A stretch of 55,000 nt of DNA from Cristatella mucedo (Eukaryota > Bryozoa > Phylactolaemata > Cristatellidae), in contig WPIO01000178.1 in assembly GCA_009760855.2 (NCBI GenBank), positions 1 to 55,000 of the forward strand. Direction: 5' to 3'. Position 1 is the stretch's first letter. Every line of letters begins with the position of its first letter. The notes beneath the pieces are model-generated. The model saw nothing but the letters and a program-made list of their open reading frames with translations. It was not told the DNA's origin and searched no databases. Positions 1 through 12,737 of this stretch are shown here, piece by piece. Made by a program: the position numbers and the translations under genes.

Positions 1-93
1 TGAGCTCGAGCCCTGTGGCATATGCGAAGCCCTTGAATAGAAATTAAGTTCCCTCACGGCACTATACAGATGAATTTTATTTATTTATTTTTG
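1..93 (+). mobile_element. SINE-1 copy, cut by window edge
   Basis: The 3' part of a tRNA-derived SINE: a B-box-like GAGCTCGAGCCC, then the body and a tail of TTTA repeats. It aligns with the reverse complement of the copies at 1151-1291, 13081-13217 and 30590-30740. The tRNA-like 5' half lies outside the window. Confidence 0.7.
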
Positions 94-1291
<1,198 letters not shown>

Positions 1292-1499
1292 TTTCTGTTA
1301 TTTAACTTTTTGGGCAACTACTCTCCACAGTTTCAGAACTTAGTTCGCTGAGATTGTAAAAGTAAAAGATTTTCAGCTGTCAGGAAAAATACTTTTAGCT
1401 GGGGCCATATAGAACAAAAAATAAACAGCAATAACCCTATCTATACATGTCTAGTTCCTCGGTAATTTCAGGATTTGAATAGCATGAAACAATGCTTAC

Positions 1500-1730
1500 C
1501 GTAATCGTTAAAGGTATAGCGAGAGTCCTGAGTATACACAAGTTCAACACGTCCAAAGGTACCAGGTGGAGCATTAATTAATGTCCCAAACCAGGTAAAC
1601 ACTGGAGAAAGGCTCCACATCGAAGGCGAGTATGTCAAAGGACCGCTCGAGTTGCATGGCAGAATCAGAGTGGAGCCAGGGCTGAACGACATTGGTACTG
1701 CTGCTGGTGCACTAGTAGGTAAATATGTAC
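1500..1730 (-). CDS. Ig-superfamily gene, exon 4 (start of Ig domain 2)
   Basis: This 231-bp exon lies between an acceptor (TTTATAG at 1731) and a donor (GTAAGC, 1494-1499). It starts and ends in phase 1. The translation opens with a Ser/Pro/Ala linker. It then has the B-strand cysteine in STLILPCNSS and a C-strand tryptophan in SPVFTWFG, and ends in a stretch like strand E (DSRYTFNDYG). The F-strand cysteine is missing, so the domain must be completed by an exon further left, outside the window or undetected before 1500. It follows exon 3 (3574-3782), whose phase-1 end joins correctly and restores a glycine at the junction. The product is probably an extracellular adhesion or recognition protein; no finer family is recognisable. 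Confidence 0.72.
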
Positions 1731-3573
1731 CTATAAAGGCTAGAAAAAAAACAAAAATTTGAGGCCATTAGTTGCATATATAATACCACGACACTCACAA
1801 AACATGTCAAACCAGTGATAAAATGCTGCAACATTAATAATGCTGACTGTTCAAAACAATTATCTGATTGTACACGATTTGGGTGATTCGAGAATGGAAA
1901 GCACAAAAAACAACTAAAGTAATTAATTAAATGTTTTAAATTAGCAATTGATTAAATTAATTGACAATTAAAGTCACGTGCTTGGCGGATTAGAAGATTT
2001 ACGGTTTTATTACAACGTTTAAAAAGCCGCTTCGTTTCAAGGTATCGATTCCTGCGAATGCGGTTGCACATGATCTCTATTAAGAATTGAAATCGCAATG
2101 ACTATTCGTACAGTAATAATGCCTCAAGTCATTAACACAGTAGTTAATAAGGGTAACAGGTGGGTGTAATGTTAAGCCGACACTAATGAGCGAGGTTAAA
2201 AGTATAGACCTGGTGGCTAGAACTGAGTTTCTACACTGCATGTTGAGCAAGTAAAGGCAGTTAGCAATAAACATGATATAACTGCAGCATAGTAAAACAT
2301 TTCCGGTGTAGTTAGGTTCAGGGATAGCATTAGAGCAAATGGTGTGACTGCCCACACTCTAGCTAAAGAAGGAGCAAAAAATGTATAGGTGACTGGCCTC
2401 TCATAGGTGATGCTATTGTGCGACCTTCACCACGTGCTCGTAATCTAGGTGTCGTGTTCGACAGCAGCCTCAATTTCAAAAGCTTCATTCAGAAGACTGC
2501 CTCTACAGCTAGCCATCACATCCGATCCCTATCCAAGATTAGGAGCTGTCTCCCATAGTGGCTTGTAAAAAATTTAACTAGCTCTTTAGTTCTGTCTCGG
2601 CTTGATTATTGTAATTCCCTTTTGGCTGAGCTACCAGAGAAAGCTATTATGCCACTACAGCGGACTATGAATATGGCTGCAAGGCTGGTCTTCAAGTCCC
2701 AGCGGTTTGAGCACGTGTCACCTTTGCTGAAAGATCTAGGATGGTTGCCGGTTGAGCAAAGAATACAGAGCAAAGTTCTTACGCTGACCCACAAGGCCCG
2801 CCACGGCTTGGCTAATTCATACCTAGCTGAACTGCTGCACCAGTTTCAGCCTGTTCGTGCCCTCAGGTCCTGTGTGGACAATAAATTAGCTGTCCCATTC
2901 CTCCGCTTAAAGACAGTTGGCGACAGAAGCTATAGCTCTGCAGGTCCTAGACTGTGGAACTCGCTTCCACAATTCTTACGCAACGACATCTACTCTCCGA
3001 CTGCCGACTATGGCACATCTTTTTCAGCGGTCCTGAACTGCTACTTCTATGCTACTCACTACCTCAACTGCTCTCCTGACTCTGCTATGCTTCCCACTTT
3101 CTCTTTGTGGCGTGTGACGAAGTCTGTTGGCTACCGAATGCGTACCGAAAGCCGCTTAGGCTGTGAGTTCGCTATACAAAACTCTCCTGCGTAACACCCA
3201 CATGGTCTTTATGACTTTGTGGAGTTACAGACGGAGATACATTACATTACATGAGAAGAAATCAAAGAGTGGAACCCGGCTTCCAAACACACAGCTTTAG
3301 CTTGTAACTGGGTCAGCAGCTCATCACTCTTTACTGTGACAAGAACATGTACATGTAGGCTCATGGTAGCAATGGTGACTGTCAATGACCTTCAATGTCA
3401 AAGCAAAAACGCAGTTTGTCCATTTCAGCAAGAAGCACGATAAAACGTATATAAGATATCTAGGACAGATCCAACTGTATAACTGGTGTTGCCAGGAATG
3501 GCGTACACCTATAAGAAATGGTTTATCCCTCTCAAAGCTGAAACAGCAGGATTATGCAAATAATGCTACATAC
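1731..3573. other. Intron 3 of the Ig gene
   Basis: An intron of 1.84 kb on the minus strand between exons 3 and 4. It contains a LINE-A copy in the opposite orientation (2391-3251). The rest, 1731-2390 and 3252-3573, is AT-rich with no recognised feature. Confidence 0.65.
2391..3251 (+). mobile_element. LINE-A, 5'-truncated, with readable RT C-terminus
   Basis: A non-LTR retrotransposon fragment with a 3' tail of TACAT repeats at 3237-3251. The frame at 2622-3194 (190 codons, the best preserved in the window) is the C-terminal end of a CR1/L2-like reverse transcriptase. Diagnostic strings are LGWLPVEQRIQSKVL, ARHGLANSYLAELL and SSAGPRLWNSLPQFLRN. The catalytic core is missing because of 5' truncation. 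It is inserted antisense in intron 3 of the Ig gene. Confidence 0.85.
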
Positions 3574-3782
3574 CTCCAACCCTTACAGCAGCTGGACTTG
3601 AGACTGCAGTGCCTTGTGAGTTTTTGGCCGTGCATTCATAGTTGCCATCGTATTGCCCTACTGTATAAATTCCAGGGCTAAACCTATAATTGTGTAGTGT
3701 CATAGTAGCCCCATTCACAACATAGGCATTGGATGGTGGGGAACCATTCACCGTCCAGTTGTAAGTGGTGCTAGCATCGACA
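3574..3782 (-). CDS. Ig-superfamily gene, exon 3 (second half of Ig domain 1)
   Basis: This 209-bp exon lies between a pyrimidine-rich acceptor ending GTTGTAG (3783 onward) and donor GTATGT (3568-3573). It starts in phase 2 and ends in phase 1. It carries the C-strand tryptophan (TTYNWTVNG) and the F-strand YEC motif in DGNYECTAKNSQGTA, followed by a G strand. Joined to exon 2 it gives one Ig domain of about 107 residues (321 bp) with Cys, Trp and Cys in order, typical of I-set or V-like domains. An upstream open stretch in the same frame contains other AG dinucleotides. Only this acceptor satisfies both the phase and the Ig fold. Confidence 0.82.
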
Positions 3783-4367
3783 CTACAACGACATGCAAGG
3801 ATAAGTGATGGTGCAGACAAAAGAAAAATGTACTGAGCATAATACACAGCATTGCTTCTGTAACAACAAATAACTGTGTCGTACAATTTGCAGCTTAGAA
3901 TGCTAGTAACTATATGCACAGCCGCATGGTTGACAATTTAATCACCTTAGGTTTTGAGTATGCCTACTAGTTATAAAAAAACTCAGACATGTCAATGACG
4001 CATGCTTCAAAAACATCAAAAACACATAGGTCACATCAGAAGTGCTATCAAAGCATACCACTGCAAGTTACACAATATGGCGAAATGGCTCCCAACATAC
4101 AATCGGATGACAACCACTCGTCAAATACTTGTTGACCAGTTAAGAGTGCCCACTGCATTGCTAGCATAAGTACTAGTATTGCTAGCAATAGCTGCCAACG
4201 GTCTGATCCAAGTCTGCAGATGCTTACTTAAAACTGCAGCTCCTACCGGCCTATGTCCGATTGATTCTATCGGGTTGCGTCGCTACTCTCAGCGTTGGTG
4301 CACTAGCAGAAATGGCCGACTGCATGCTCGAAGCGTCGGCACGTTACGTAGCCTCCTTTACACCACC

Positions 4368-4425
4368 AGCCACCGTAACGTTACAGCAGAAGCTGCAGCC
4401 ACCGTAACGTTACAGCAGAAGCTGC
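4368..4425 (+). repeat. 29-bp tandem duplication in the gag region
   Basis: Two perfect adjacent copies of a 29-bp unit (4368-4396 and 4397-4425) starting AGCCACCGTAACG. As 29 is not a multiple of 3, the duplication shifts the gag reading frame. Confidence 0.9.
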
Positions 4426-4499
4426 CTCTGGTAGCCGATAGTTCAGCCTCCACCCGCTCGGCTATATCCGAGCGAGAGCAGCACTGCTCATTATCAGAG

Positions 4500-5100
4500 T
4501 GACAGTCTCTGAAAGATGTGGTGTTAGCCCTGCCAGAGAACTCAGCAGGGCCAACCAGGATAGGTGCGGGGACTGGCAAGGACGCAACTGTTCTCATTGC
4601 AGTTCCCCTAGCAGACAGCAGGTCCGACCGCGAGCTGGTGCCCAAGGACAGGGATCTCCTAATGGCGGCTGGTGCTTCTATCACACACGATTTGGGGACA
4701 AGGCTTTCCAGTGCCGACCGGGTTGCAAGTTTTCTTTTTAAACAGGAACCCGGAGTGCTAGCGTAGGCGGTGCCGAACCCGGGAATGATATTAGCCGCAT
4801 GCTATTCGTGCACGGCCCCGACACGGACATGTGCTTTCTTACTGAAACGGGCTCGGCGGTTAGTGTCCTCCCCGAATCCTACCGAGAGGCTGTGCTCTGC
4901 CCTGTCTCATCAGCAGGCTGCCAATGGATCTTCAATTGCTGATACTGCTCGCGACTTCTCAACTTGAGCCTAGGTATTCGACCGAGTCTCCCCTGGGCCT
5001 TCTCGGTAGCCGATGTTCCATACCCTCTCATCGGCACCGATTTCCTTGCTCATTTAGGGCGCATCGTAGACCTCGAGCACCGCTCACTGTACTACGGTCG
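4500..5100 (+). pseudogene. Ty3/Gypsy gag zinc knuckle and protease remnant
   Basis: At about 4670-4740 a plus frame gives CFYHTRFGDKAFQCRPGC, a CCHC-type knuckle typical of one group of Gypsy Gag C-termini. Downstream (about 4800-5080) the protease is readable: a catalytic-loop relic TETGSAVSVLP, in which the usual D(T/S)GA has drifted, then a PLIGTDFLAHLG strand near its end. Several frameshifts separate these parts. The coding capacity is lost. Confidence 0.75.
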
Positions 5101-5841
5101 CACTCAGCTTCGAAAGAGGTGCCAGCTGACTTTGTATACTACGCCCTATCATCTCTGCTGGAACCTTTCAACGCTAAGGGCCGACTATGCTGCTTTGCTT
5201 CGCCGATTCCCAAGCATCATGCAACCCGGAAACCTCTATGCACCGGTCAAGCATTCACTTCGCCACCACATCGTCAGTGGCTCGCCTACCAGCTCCCGCC
5301 TTCGGCGCCTGGCTCCAGACCGCCTGAGAGCAGCTCGCCTGGAATTCGAGCATATGCTACAGCTGGGAATAATAGAGCCGTCGGAGAGCGAGTGCGCCAG
5401 CCTCTCTATCTAAGTTCCAAAAGGGACGGCGACAGGAGCCCTTGTGGTGACTATAGTGCTTTGAATCGCATCACCAAACACGACTGTTACCCTGTATCGC
5501 TGCTAAACGATTTTGCATCTGCTCTGCCTGGCAGGGTGGTTTTCTCTAAAATTGATCTCGTGCTGGCATATCATAAAATACCCGTTCATCCCGACGACGT
5601 GCCTAAAACGGCCGTAATCGAGCCATTCGGGCTGTTTCTATTCAAGGGAATAAGTTTCTGCCTCAGGAATGCTGCCCAGACCTTTCGACGTTTCATCGTC
5701 CACGTAACTCGAGGGCTTAATTTCTGTCTTCCGTTTCTGGACGATCTTTAAATTTCGTCTGTCAGCGAAGCCGAGCATGCCACGCATCTGGAAGCAATCT
5801 TCCGTCGCCTCGTGGAATATGGGGTAATCATCAACCCATCT
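5101..5841 (+). pseudogene. Ty3/Gypsy reverse transcriptase, N-terminal half
   Basis: The frames at 4964-5413 and 4924-5751 show the RT approach (RLAPDRLRAARLEFEHMLQ), then CGDYSALNRIT, FSKIDLVLAYHKIPV and RNAAQTFRRF. The catalytic YxDD box is degraded to PFLDDL just before a stop at 5749. The reading continues to INPS at 5841, where a LINE-A interrupts it. Diagnostic strings are ordinary Ty3/Gypsy RT blocks in the right order. Confidence 0.85.
5837..5841. repeat. Target-site duplication CATCT
   Basis: CATCT at 5837-5841 is repeated at 7273-7277, exactly flanking the LINE-A. Removing 5842-7272 and one copy restores a continuous Gypsy RT reading across the junction, which fixes the insertion limits to the base. 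Confidence 0.85.
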
Positions 5842-7272
5842 ATGTAATGTAATGTAATGTAATGTATCTCCGTCTGTAACTCCACAAAGTCATAAAGACC
5901 ATGTGGGTGTTACGCAGGAGAGTTTTGTATAGCGAACTCACAGCCTAAGCGGCTTTCGGTACGCATTCGGTAGCCAACAGACTTCGTCTCACGCAACAAA
6001 GAGAAAGTGGGAAGCATAGCAGAGTTAGGAGAGCAGTTGAGGTAGTGAGTAGCATAGAAGTAGCAGCTCAAGACCGCTGAAAAGGATGTGCCATAGTCGG
6101 CAGTAGGAGAGTAGTTGTCGTTGCGTAAGAATTGTGGAAGCGAGTTCCACAGTCTAGGACCTGCAGAGCTAAAGCTTCTGTCGCCAACTGTCTTTAAGCA
6201 GTTCAGCTAGGTACGAATTAGCCAAGCCGTGGCGGGCCTTGTGGGTCAGCGCAAGAACCTTGCTCTGTATCCTTTGCTCAACCGGCAACCATCCTAGCTC
6301 TTTCAGCAATGGAGACACGTGCTCAAACCGCTGGGACTTGAATACCAGCCTTGCAGCCATATTCATAGTGCGCTGTAGTGGCATAATAGCTTTCTTTGGT
6401 AGCCCAGCCAAAAAGGAATTACAATAATCAAGCCGAGACAGAACTAAAGAGCTAGTTTAATTTTTTACAAGCCACTGTGGGAGACAGCTCCTAATCTTGG
6501 ATAGGGATCGGATGTGATGGCTAGCTGTAGAGGCAGTCTTCTGAATGAAGCTTTTGAAATCGAGGCAGCTGTCGAACATGACACCTAAATTACGACCACG
6601 TGGTGAAGGTCGCACAATTGCATCACCTATTAGAACAGCAAAGCCTTTTAATCCTGCCACACATTTAGGGTGTCCTATGAGCAGCAGTTTGGTTTTATCG
6701 TCATTTAATTTCAGGAAGTTTTCCGACATCCAGGATCGAATATCGGCAAGGCAAGCATTCAATTTCTCAGTTGCTGCAGCAGATTCTGACGGTTTAAATG
6801 ACAAATACAACTGAGTATCGTCAGCATAGAAGTGATATCCTATTCCATGGGCCTTAATCCCTTTTCCCAGAGGTGACCCTTCTCGTGTCTGAGACCTGAC
6901 CCCCACACGACACGGATTGAACACGATCAGACAAGTATGATTTAAACCACGCCAGTGCCTCGTCTGCCAGACCGATCGTTGTTCTCAATCGTTCAAGCAT
7001 AACTTCGTGATCAATGGTGTCGAAGGTAGCAGACAGATCTAGCAGAGCTAGGGCAGTGACATTCCCATCGTCGTTGCCGCGTAGAATGTCATTGTTAACA
7101 CGTAGGAGAGCAATTTCAGTAGAGTGCTGCCTCTTGAACCCTGATTGAAATGTTTCTGACATTCCATTATTTTCAATATGTTCAACTAGCTGCTTAGCAA
7201 AAAAATTTTCAAGAATCTTTGATAAGAACGGAAGAAGGGAAACTGGCCGATAGTTTGCAAGGACCTCTGTGT
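5842..7272 (-). mobile_element. LINE-A nested in the Gypsy RT
   Basis: A minus-strand LINE-A whose 3' tail of ATGTA repeats (5842-5868 in plus coordinates) abuts the target site. RT blocks are readable: TALALLDLSATFDTIDHEV, the catalytic FYADDTQLYLSF with intact YADD, and WLPVEQRIQSKVLAL. Two internal deletions are visible. One is near 6900, where the block before the YADD strand is missing. The other is near 6205, where about 70-90 bases present in the 2391-3251 copy are absent. It is 5'-truncated at 7272. Confidence 0.9.
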
Positions 7273-7277
7273 CATCT

Positions 7278-8340
7278 AAGTGAGTCTTCAGTGTTCCATC
7301 ACTTGATTACCTCAGACACCATGTGTCTTAGGAGGGCCTCCGACCACACGTATCAAAAGTTGGGTCAATCGTTTCTTTCACTCGACCCGATACAGCTCAA
7401 AAGCTCCTTAGGCATGGTCAATTGTTACTGCCAATTCATCCCGAGCTGTGCTAGCTTGCTGGCACCGCTCTATGCACTTCTCCCGACCGGCCCAAAATGC
7501 AACGCCGACCTTACGCCGAGAGGACGCCACTGCCTTCGAGCTCAGCAAACTTGCATTGACCGAGTCAACACTGCTCAGGCCATCCGGCGCCAGACGCACC
7601 GATTTCCATCACGACTGACAGCTCGGACAAAGCTATGGGCGCCGCTCTGCAACTGGACGGGCGTGGAAACCGTTAGCCTTTTTCTCTCGAACACTCTCAC
7701 TCACTGAATCTCGCTACTCGACTTTCGACCGAGAGCTTCTCCCTATTTACTCTGGGATGCGACATTTCCCCTACTTTGTGGAAGGCGTTGCTTTCTTGGT
7801 GCTCACCGATCATTGCCCGATCGTTTATTAAATCGTTTAATCGTCCGATCATTTCACACCTCGGCAGCAGCGACACTTCACTTTCATCTCCGAATTGACT
7901 ACCGACATGCGATACTTGAAGGGTTCCGAGAAGTGTGTTGCCAACGCACTTTCAAAAGCTAACGCTGTTTACGATACGGGAGGCCGTCCTATCGATTGCA
8001 GCGAGCTCGCCGCCTCTCGAGAGCGCGAAATCCTTGCTGCACCAACTACTTCCCTGCGCCTTAAGCAGGTTCCGATTCCGACGTCTCAGGGAACCATGTT
8101 TGCGACCGCTCTACTGGTCGCTATCGCCCATACGTGGCTGCTGCCTTCCGTCAACGAATCTTCAATAAAATGCACGGCCTCGCATACCCCAGAATACGAG
8201 CTACACTGCGTCTGATCGCATCGTGGTTTTTGTGGCCAAATATGAATTCCGACGTTCGCTCTTGGCCCGAACCTGCATCCCACGCCAACGCGCCAAAGGA
8301 GCCCGGCAGACTTCAAGTTTCCGGGATAGCCTACGAAATG
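7278..8340 (+). pseudogene. Ty3/Gypsy pol remainder (RT thumb, RNase H linker, integrase zinc region)
   Basis: Continues the Gypsy RT after the nested LINE. SSLGMVNCYCQFIPS and SCASLLAPLYALL are the RT connection region. NYLKGSE-like and VANALSKANAVYD strings at 7900-7975 mark the end of RNase H. HGLAYPRIRATLRLIASWF (about 8170-8230) is the integrase N-terminal region. The integrase catalytic domain is not found. There are stops and frameshifts throughout. Confidence 0.8.
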
Positions 8341-9109
8341 TCATGCAGTTGTTCTTGACCGTGCTCATGCTATGGCATGCGACGAAGTGGCCTAGTTACG
8401 ACATCCTAATATTTCAACCGAACTACTGCTGTCGTTTCCACTTTTAGCTTCAAGCAACCGAAATGCTGAGTCCCTATTACAGAGAATGGGGATCTGGGTT
8501 TACTCGCTAAAGTTAGTGTAACTTCAGTTGCCTGTTCACCAGCGATGGCCTCTAAATGTCTGCAGTTTCAAACTGCAATGCAATGCAAATGCAAAAACAA
8601 TGCAATGCACGCCCATAGGCTTCGTAATAGCCGGCAACTAGACAGCTATTTTGCAGTTTTGATTTCAGATGAAAGAAAACGGCGATCAGACTTGACCACA
8701 GCCACATGTCGTGGCATGGCGAGTTGGCTAGGCATGCATACAGCCATCGATGGCTCTGGTCGGCCGCAGGCCGCCTCCCTACACATTCTAACTCCTAAGC
8801 ACCTGCGATTTCCACCACGAGGCCTAGCAAAACAGCAATTTGTATTCAACGTCATGAAAAATAAGTGTCCAGGCTGCACCAACCAAATTGTATGCCCTAG
8901 GGAATATCAGCACGCCTACCTATTCAAACTATGATTAAGCTGACATTTTCGCTGTGAGCTTTCCCCAACTGAGGCTTCGATTACAAAAAGCAGTTCGAAA
9001 ATGTAGGACTTTTTGCTGAGCTGGGACGTTGGAGGCTAATGCACAAGGACTCAGACGACTAATTTGATGAAATGAAGTGGGTTAATCCGGACAAACTTTT
9101 TCTCTCATA
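8341..9109. other. No recognised feature (intron 2)
   Basis: A 129-codon plus frame (8545-8934) and its antisense are present but show no known domain, no splice context and no similarity to other parts of the window. Confidence 0.4.
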
Positions 9110-9720
9110 GAGTCAAAAACGAAGTAGCACGGTGCCAGTCATTGCAATGGCAACTTTATGGCAATATGAGTGTTTAGGGAATCTGGATGCACGGGCAAAA
9201 GGAAGTGATAGAATGAGAACAAGCGTGCTGGCTAGGAAAAGTTTAATTGGTTCGACACGGAAAACGGTATTCTGTCTGTAATAAGGACTAAAGACCGCAG
9301 GTTGTCAAATTTTATGCAAATGGCAGTTGTAGAGCCATTGTAATATCGAGGGCATCACTGGTCCGATCTGTTGAATGCTATAGCACGGGCATCCACTAGC
9401 ACAAATGCATAATAATTAGTGGATTAACCTGGAACCATGTTTGCTTTAATATGTGATCAAAACCAAAGTAATGGAAATCTTTTTACGAAAATGATACATG
9501 TATCTAAATTCTCATGTGTATAAAGGCTGGCTGGCTAGTGCCTTTTAAGGCCATAGCACGAGAATGTGCACGTCCAATTGCATGAAAGATTGTGGGTAAA
9601 GGAGCAAAACCGTATTGTAGATATTGGAATCAAAACCAGATTTCAAACGCTCATTGTAGATGTGGTAGCTGTATCACAATGTATAGCTCTTTGTCCGGTT
9701 CTTTGGTCACATTCTGATTA
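9110..9720 (+). repeat. Satellite-like tandem repeat, about 4 monomers of 171 bp
   Basis: The motif GGCAGTTG/GGTAGCTG recurs with equal spacing (about 9151, 9322, 9495, 9664). Each monomer contains an ATCAAAACC-like box, a GGCAGCTG(T)ATC-like box and a GGCCATAGCA box. The same monomer recurs at 42480-42960 and 46240-47720. The copies here are strongly diverged. Confidence 0.7.
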
Positions 9721-10716
9721 GTTAACCAATTAGTTAATACTAAGCGATAGCGAAAAAAAAATATTTTCATTTTTAATAGGCAGAATTTAAGACCTGGAGC
9801 CAAATAGGAATGATACCATCAACGGCTTAACTTGCTGATGTTATCGACGATCGTTTGGTAATTTTTATATATAACCTTAGCAAATTACCTAGAAAAAGAT
9901 TCAATCCTCGTAGGGTGGTAAATAAATCTATTATTAGTATTACTATATAACAATTATTAACTGCAACTACACAGAACACGCCGCAGAAATATGCTAATTT
10001 ATCTTTTCCCTGTACAGGCCGCTCAGGGAACTATGCCGACCAAGTAAAGATACAAACATTCAACATGAGCACTTAAAAGAGACTTCCTGTGGACGAAGTT
10101 AAAGCTGTAAAGAAAAAGTAAGGTCGGAATTTCGCCCACAATGACAAGCGAGGGGGTGTCATGAAATCAGAAGGTGAATACTTCTCAGATTTACATGGTG
10201 AGCATGATCTAAGGTTAGCTAAAAGCTCAGCCAGAAACTCGGAGGTGGAAGATGTTTTATGGGACAAGACAAAATCCGCCGAGAAAGAGAAAGATGAGAC
10301 TACAACGACATGTCCGTGAAGCCGACGCTGTTGCTGAGGAACCAGTACAAGTCTGATAAATTTGGTTCATGCGGCGGCAGAACTGATCACGACAGCCGTA
10401 CTGCTGAATTGTGCACAGTCTGCGATATATTGCATTGGGAGAAATCTTGAAAGGATACAGTCGCATAAGTCTAACAAAAGTCTACTCGTGATCTGAGCGT
10501 TGACTACTTGACAGTAACATTCTTATCAAAAACGTCAGCACAAATAAAAATTGAAAACTCAAAAATACTATTTACTCGTCAAACGGCAAAATTCTTACTT
10601 TCAATCATAATGACGCAGGTTAAAATGATAAAGCCCCGAGCCATGCATATTCGATGCGTGAATAAATAGATAAGACGGACGACCACATCAGAGCTTATGA
10701 TTTCATAGAAACTTAC
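9721..10716. other. No recognised feature (intron 2)
   Basis: Short frames at 10073-10267 and 10257-10466 (minus) have no domain or splice support. The sequence is AT-rich intronic DNA. Confidence 0.4.
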
Positions 10717-10828
10717 TTGGTATCAGGTTGACACTCAAGTTTAAGGTCACTGGAAAGTGATGTGACAACAAAAGGATTAACTTGGCCATTCACTTGAAGA
10801 GACGTTATGATAGGAGGATAAATTGTAC
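10717..10828 (-). CDS. Ig-superfamily gene, exon 2 (first half of Ig domain 1)
   Basis: This 112-bp exon lies between acceptor TTTTTTTTAG (10829 onward) and donor GTAAGT (10711-10716). It starts in phase 1 and ends in phase 2. It reads TIYPPIITSLQVNG and then SSDLKLECQPDT, giving strand A and the B-strand cysteine of an Ig domain. The 5' border GTACA resembles that of exon 4 (GTACATA), consistent with duplicated phase-1 Ig modules. It joins in phase to the signal-peptide exon at 22628-22697 and to exon 3, where the junction makes an asparagine codon. Confidence 0.8.
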
Positions 10829-12348
10829 CTAAAAAAAATGATAGGGTGAGATAGTCATAAGGCAAGAGTTTGAATGATTGAACGCATAAGGTTGACAAAT
10901 AAATTCGTGGGCATTGTTAAGATGATGAGTTTAATAATTATTTAAGGGAATACTATTTTATTAAATTTAATTAATATTAAAATTAATAAATAAATTTAAT
11001 GATTTAGTGAAAACAGGCAACAAACTTGTTCTTCAATCTTATAGCACTACTTTTCTAGAGTTGTTCTACAAACAAAACTACTGCAAAACAATGCTGGATG
11101 TCATTCATTTGCCCACGTCTTGCAGCCTAGTTTCATAAGGATATATACCAAGTAAATAAGAGGCGTACAATATTCAAAAACTAATAAAATTACAAGAATC
11201 AACTCAAAATTGACACGCAATTGCAAGAAAGGAACATGGGCTACGTTCAATATTTTTGTGCAACAATAAAAGCTTTGGAAGTCAAGATCATAGTATATGC
11301 CTTTGTCTTTCAACTGATTCAAAACTAAGCCCTAGAGCGAAAACTAATACCTCAATGGATGTGACGAGCACAACATTAGCCGAATCTATTAGTTGAATCT
11401 AGAAACTTATTTTTAATTGTATATCGGTAAAATCAAAATATCAAGTTAAAGCACTGCCACGGACGTGTCAACAAGCCAAAATAAATCTGGTTATACTGTA
11501 AGTTAATGTCTATCATATAGTAAAAATGCAAATTGCGATTCGGAATCCAAACTTCAAATTGATTGTGAATTATAAGCAGTTTAATTTTCAACGTTCAAAG
11601 TGTGACTGTTGGGAACAAGCTCCAAAAGATGCAATCGAGGCTACTTGAGCATGTAACTCAACGCCTGGAAGCTGATAAAGTTGAGAGACTTTCTAGAAGA
11701 TATTTGAGCTGAAATGAAGACTACATTCCCGTTTAATAACACTAACAGCATATTATAGACAGCCTAGGCATTCCAAAACAACACAAGAAACAACATCTTG
11801 CTTTTGATGAAAAGATTGTTCACTAAGAAGGCCAGCTTTGGAGCTGGTAATTCAGCTATGTCAAGTCCTATAAGTAATTTAGATAGAATAAATCATGGAC
11901 AAGCCCAAACCAATGCACATTCCAAAATTCTACCCTGATGGCTTCATTATTCACCACGCTGTGACACATAAAACGGCTGAACAACAGTCAATTGAGAAAG
12001 AACTTCAGAGTAGCTGTGAATGATCCCCTAACATGTATTTCGATGTGTACGGACACCGTAAACATCAGCAGTCTTTTCACTGGAGTCTGAGAAATAGGAG
12101 AGGCCTTGAATCTTAAGAGCTGTACAAAGCGTCGAGATATTTCCTTTTACGCTTCTGGGTGAAGACGAAGGCTTAGCGTTGTCCCCATCATTCGTTGAAC
12201 ATTGACCAAGTAATGTCTTACAGAAATAAACACTAGATAGAGGCAATTGAGCCCAATACTAAAGCTTGCTGACCAGTCAAGTGCAGCAGCCCAGTCAAGT
12301 CTAACGGAGTCGCATTAGGACTAAAATTCTTTAAAGTAAGGCTTTTCT

Positions 12349-12689
12349 TTTATCTTCGACTGTAACTCTAGAAAGTCATAGAGACTATGTAGGTGTTACG
12401 CAGGAGAGTTTTGCATAGCACACTCACAGCCTAAGCGGTATTCGTTATGCATTCATTAGCCAACAGACTTCGTCTCACGCATGAGAGAGAAAGTGAGAAG
12501 CATAACAGAGTCAGTAGAGCAGTTGAGGTAGTGAGTAGCATGGAAGTAGCAGCTCAGGACCGCTGAAAACGATGAGCCATAGCCGGCAGTTGGAGAGTGG
12601 TTGTCGTTGCGTAAGAACTGTGGAAGCGAGTTCCACAGTCTAGGACCTGCTTAATAACCTAATTATTAAATATAACAATTATTAATACT

Positions 12690-12737
<48 letters not shown>

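Larger units (their letters stand above)
4180..8340 (+). mobile_element. Ty3/Gypsy-like retrotransposon fragment, interrupted
   Basis: On the plus strand the element reads, in order: gag end with zinc knuckle, protease, reverse transcriptase, RNase H linker and integrase N-terminus, all decayed. A LINE-A (5842-7272) interrupts the RT. No direct LTR pair was found by comparing 3900-4180 with 8300-8560. The integrase core is not readable past about 8310, so both ends appear lost. It sits in intron 2 of the Ig gene in the opposite orientation. Confidence 0.85.
3783..10716. other. Intron 2 of the Ig gene (6.9 kb), splits one Ig domain
   Basis: The intron separates the B and C strands of Ig domain 1. 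It holds a Ty3/Gypsy fragment (4180-8340) with a LINE-A nested in it and a block of about 171-bp satellite monomers (9110-9720). The stretches 3783-4179, 8341-9109 and 9721-10716 show no recognisable gene or repeat. Confidence 0.65.

Noticed and set aside
3858-3919. Alternative acceptor upstream of Ig exon 3 giving a longer exon
   Set aside because: It would also join in phase to exon 2 but would insert extra residues and a second B-strand-like cysteine between the halves of the Ig domain. The acceptor at 3783 gives a clean domain.
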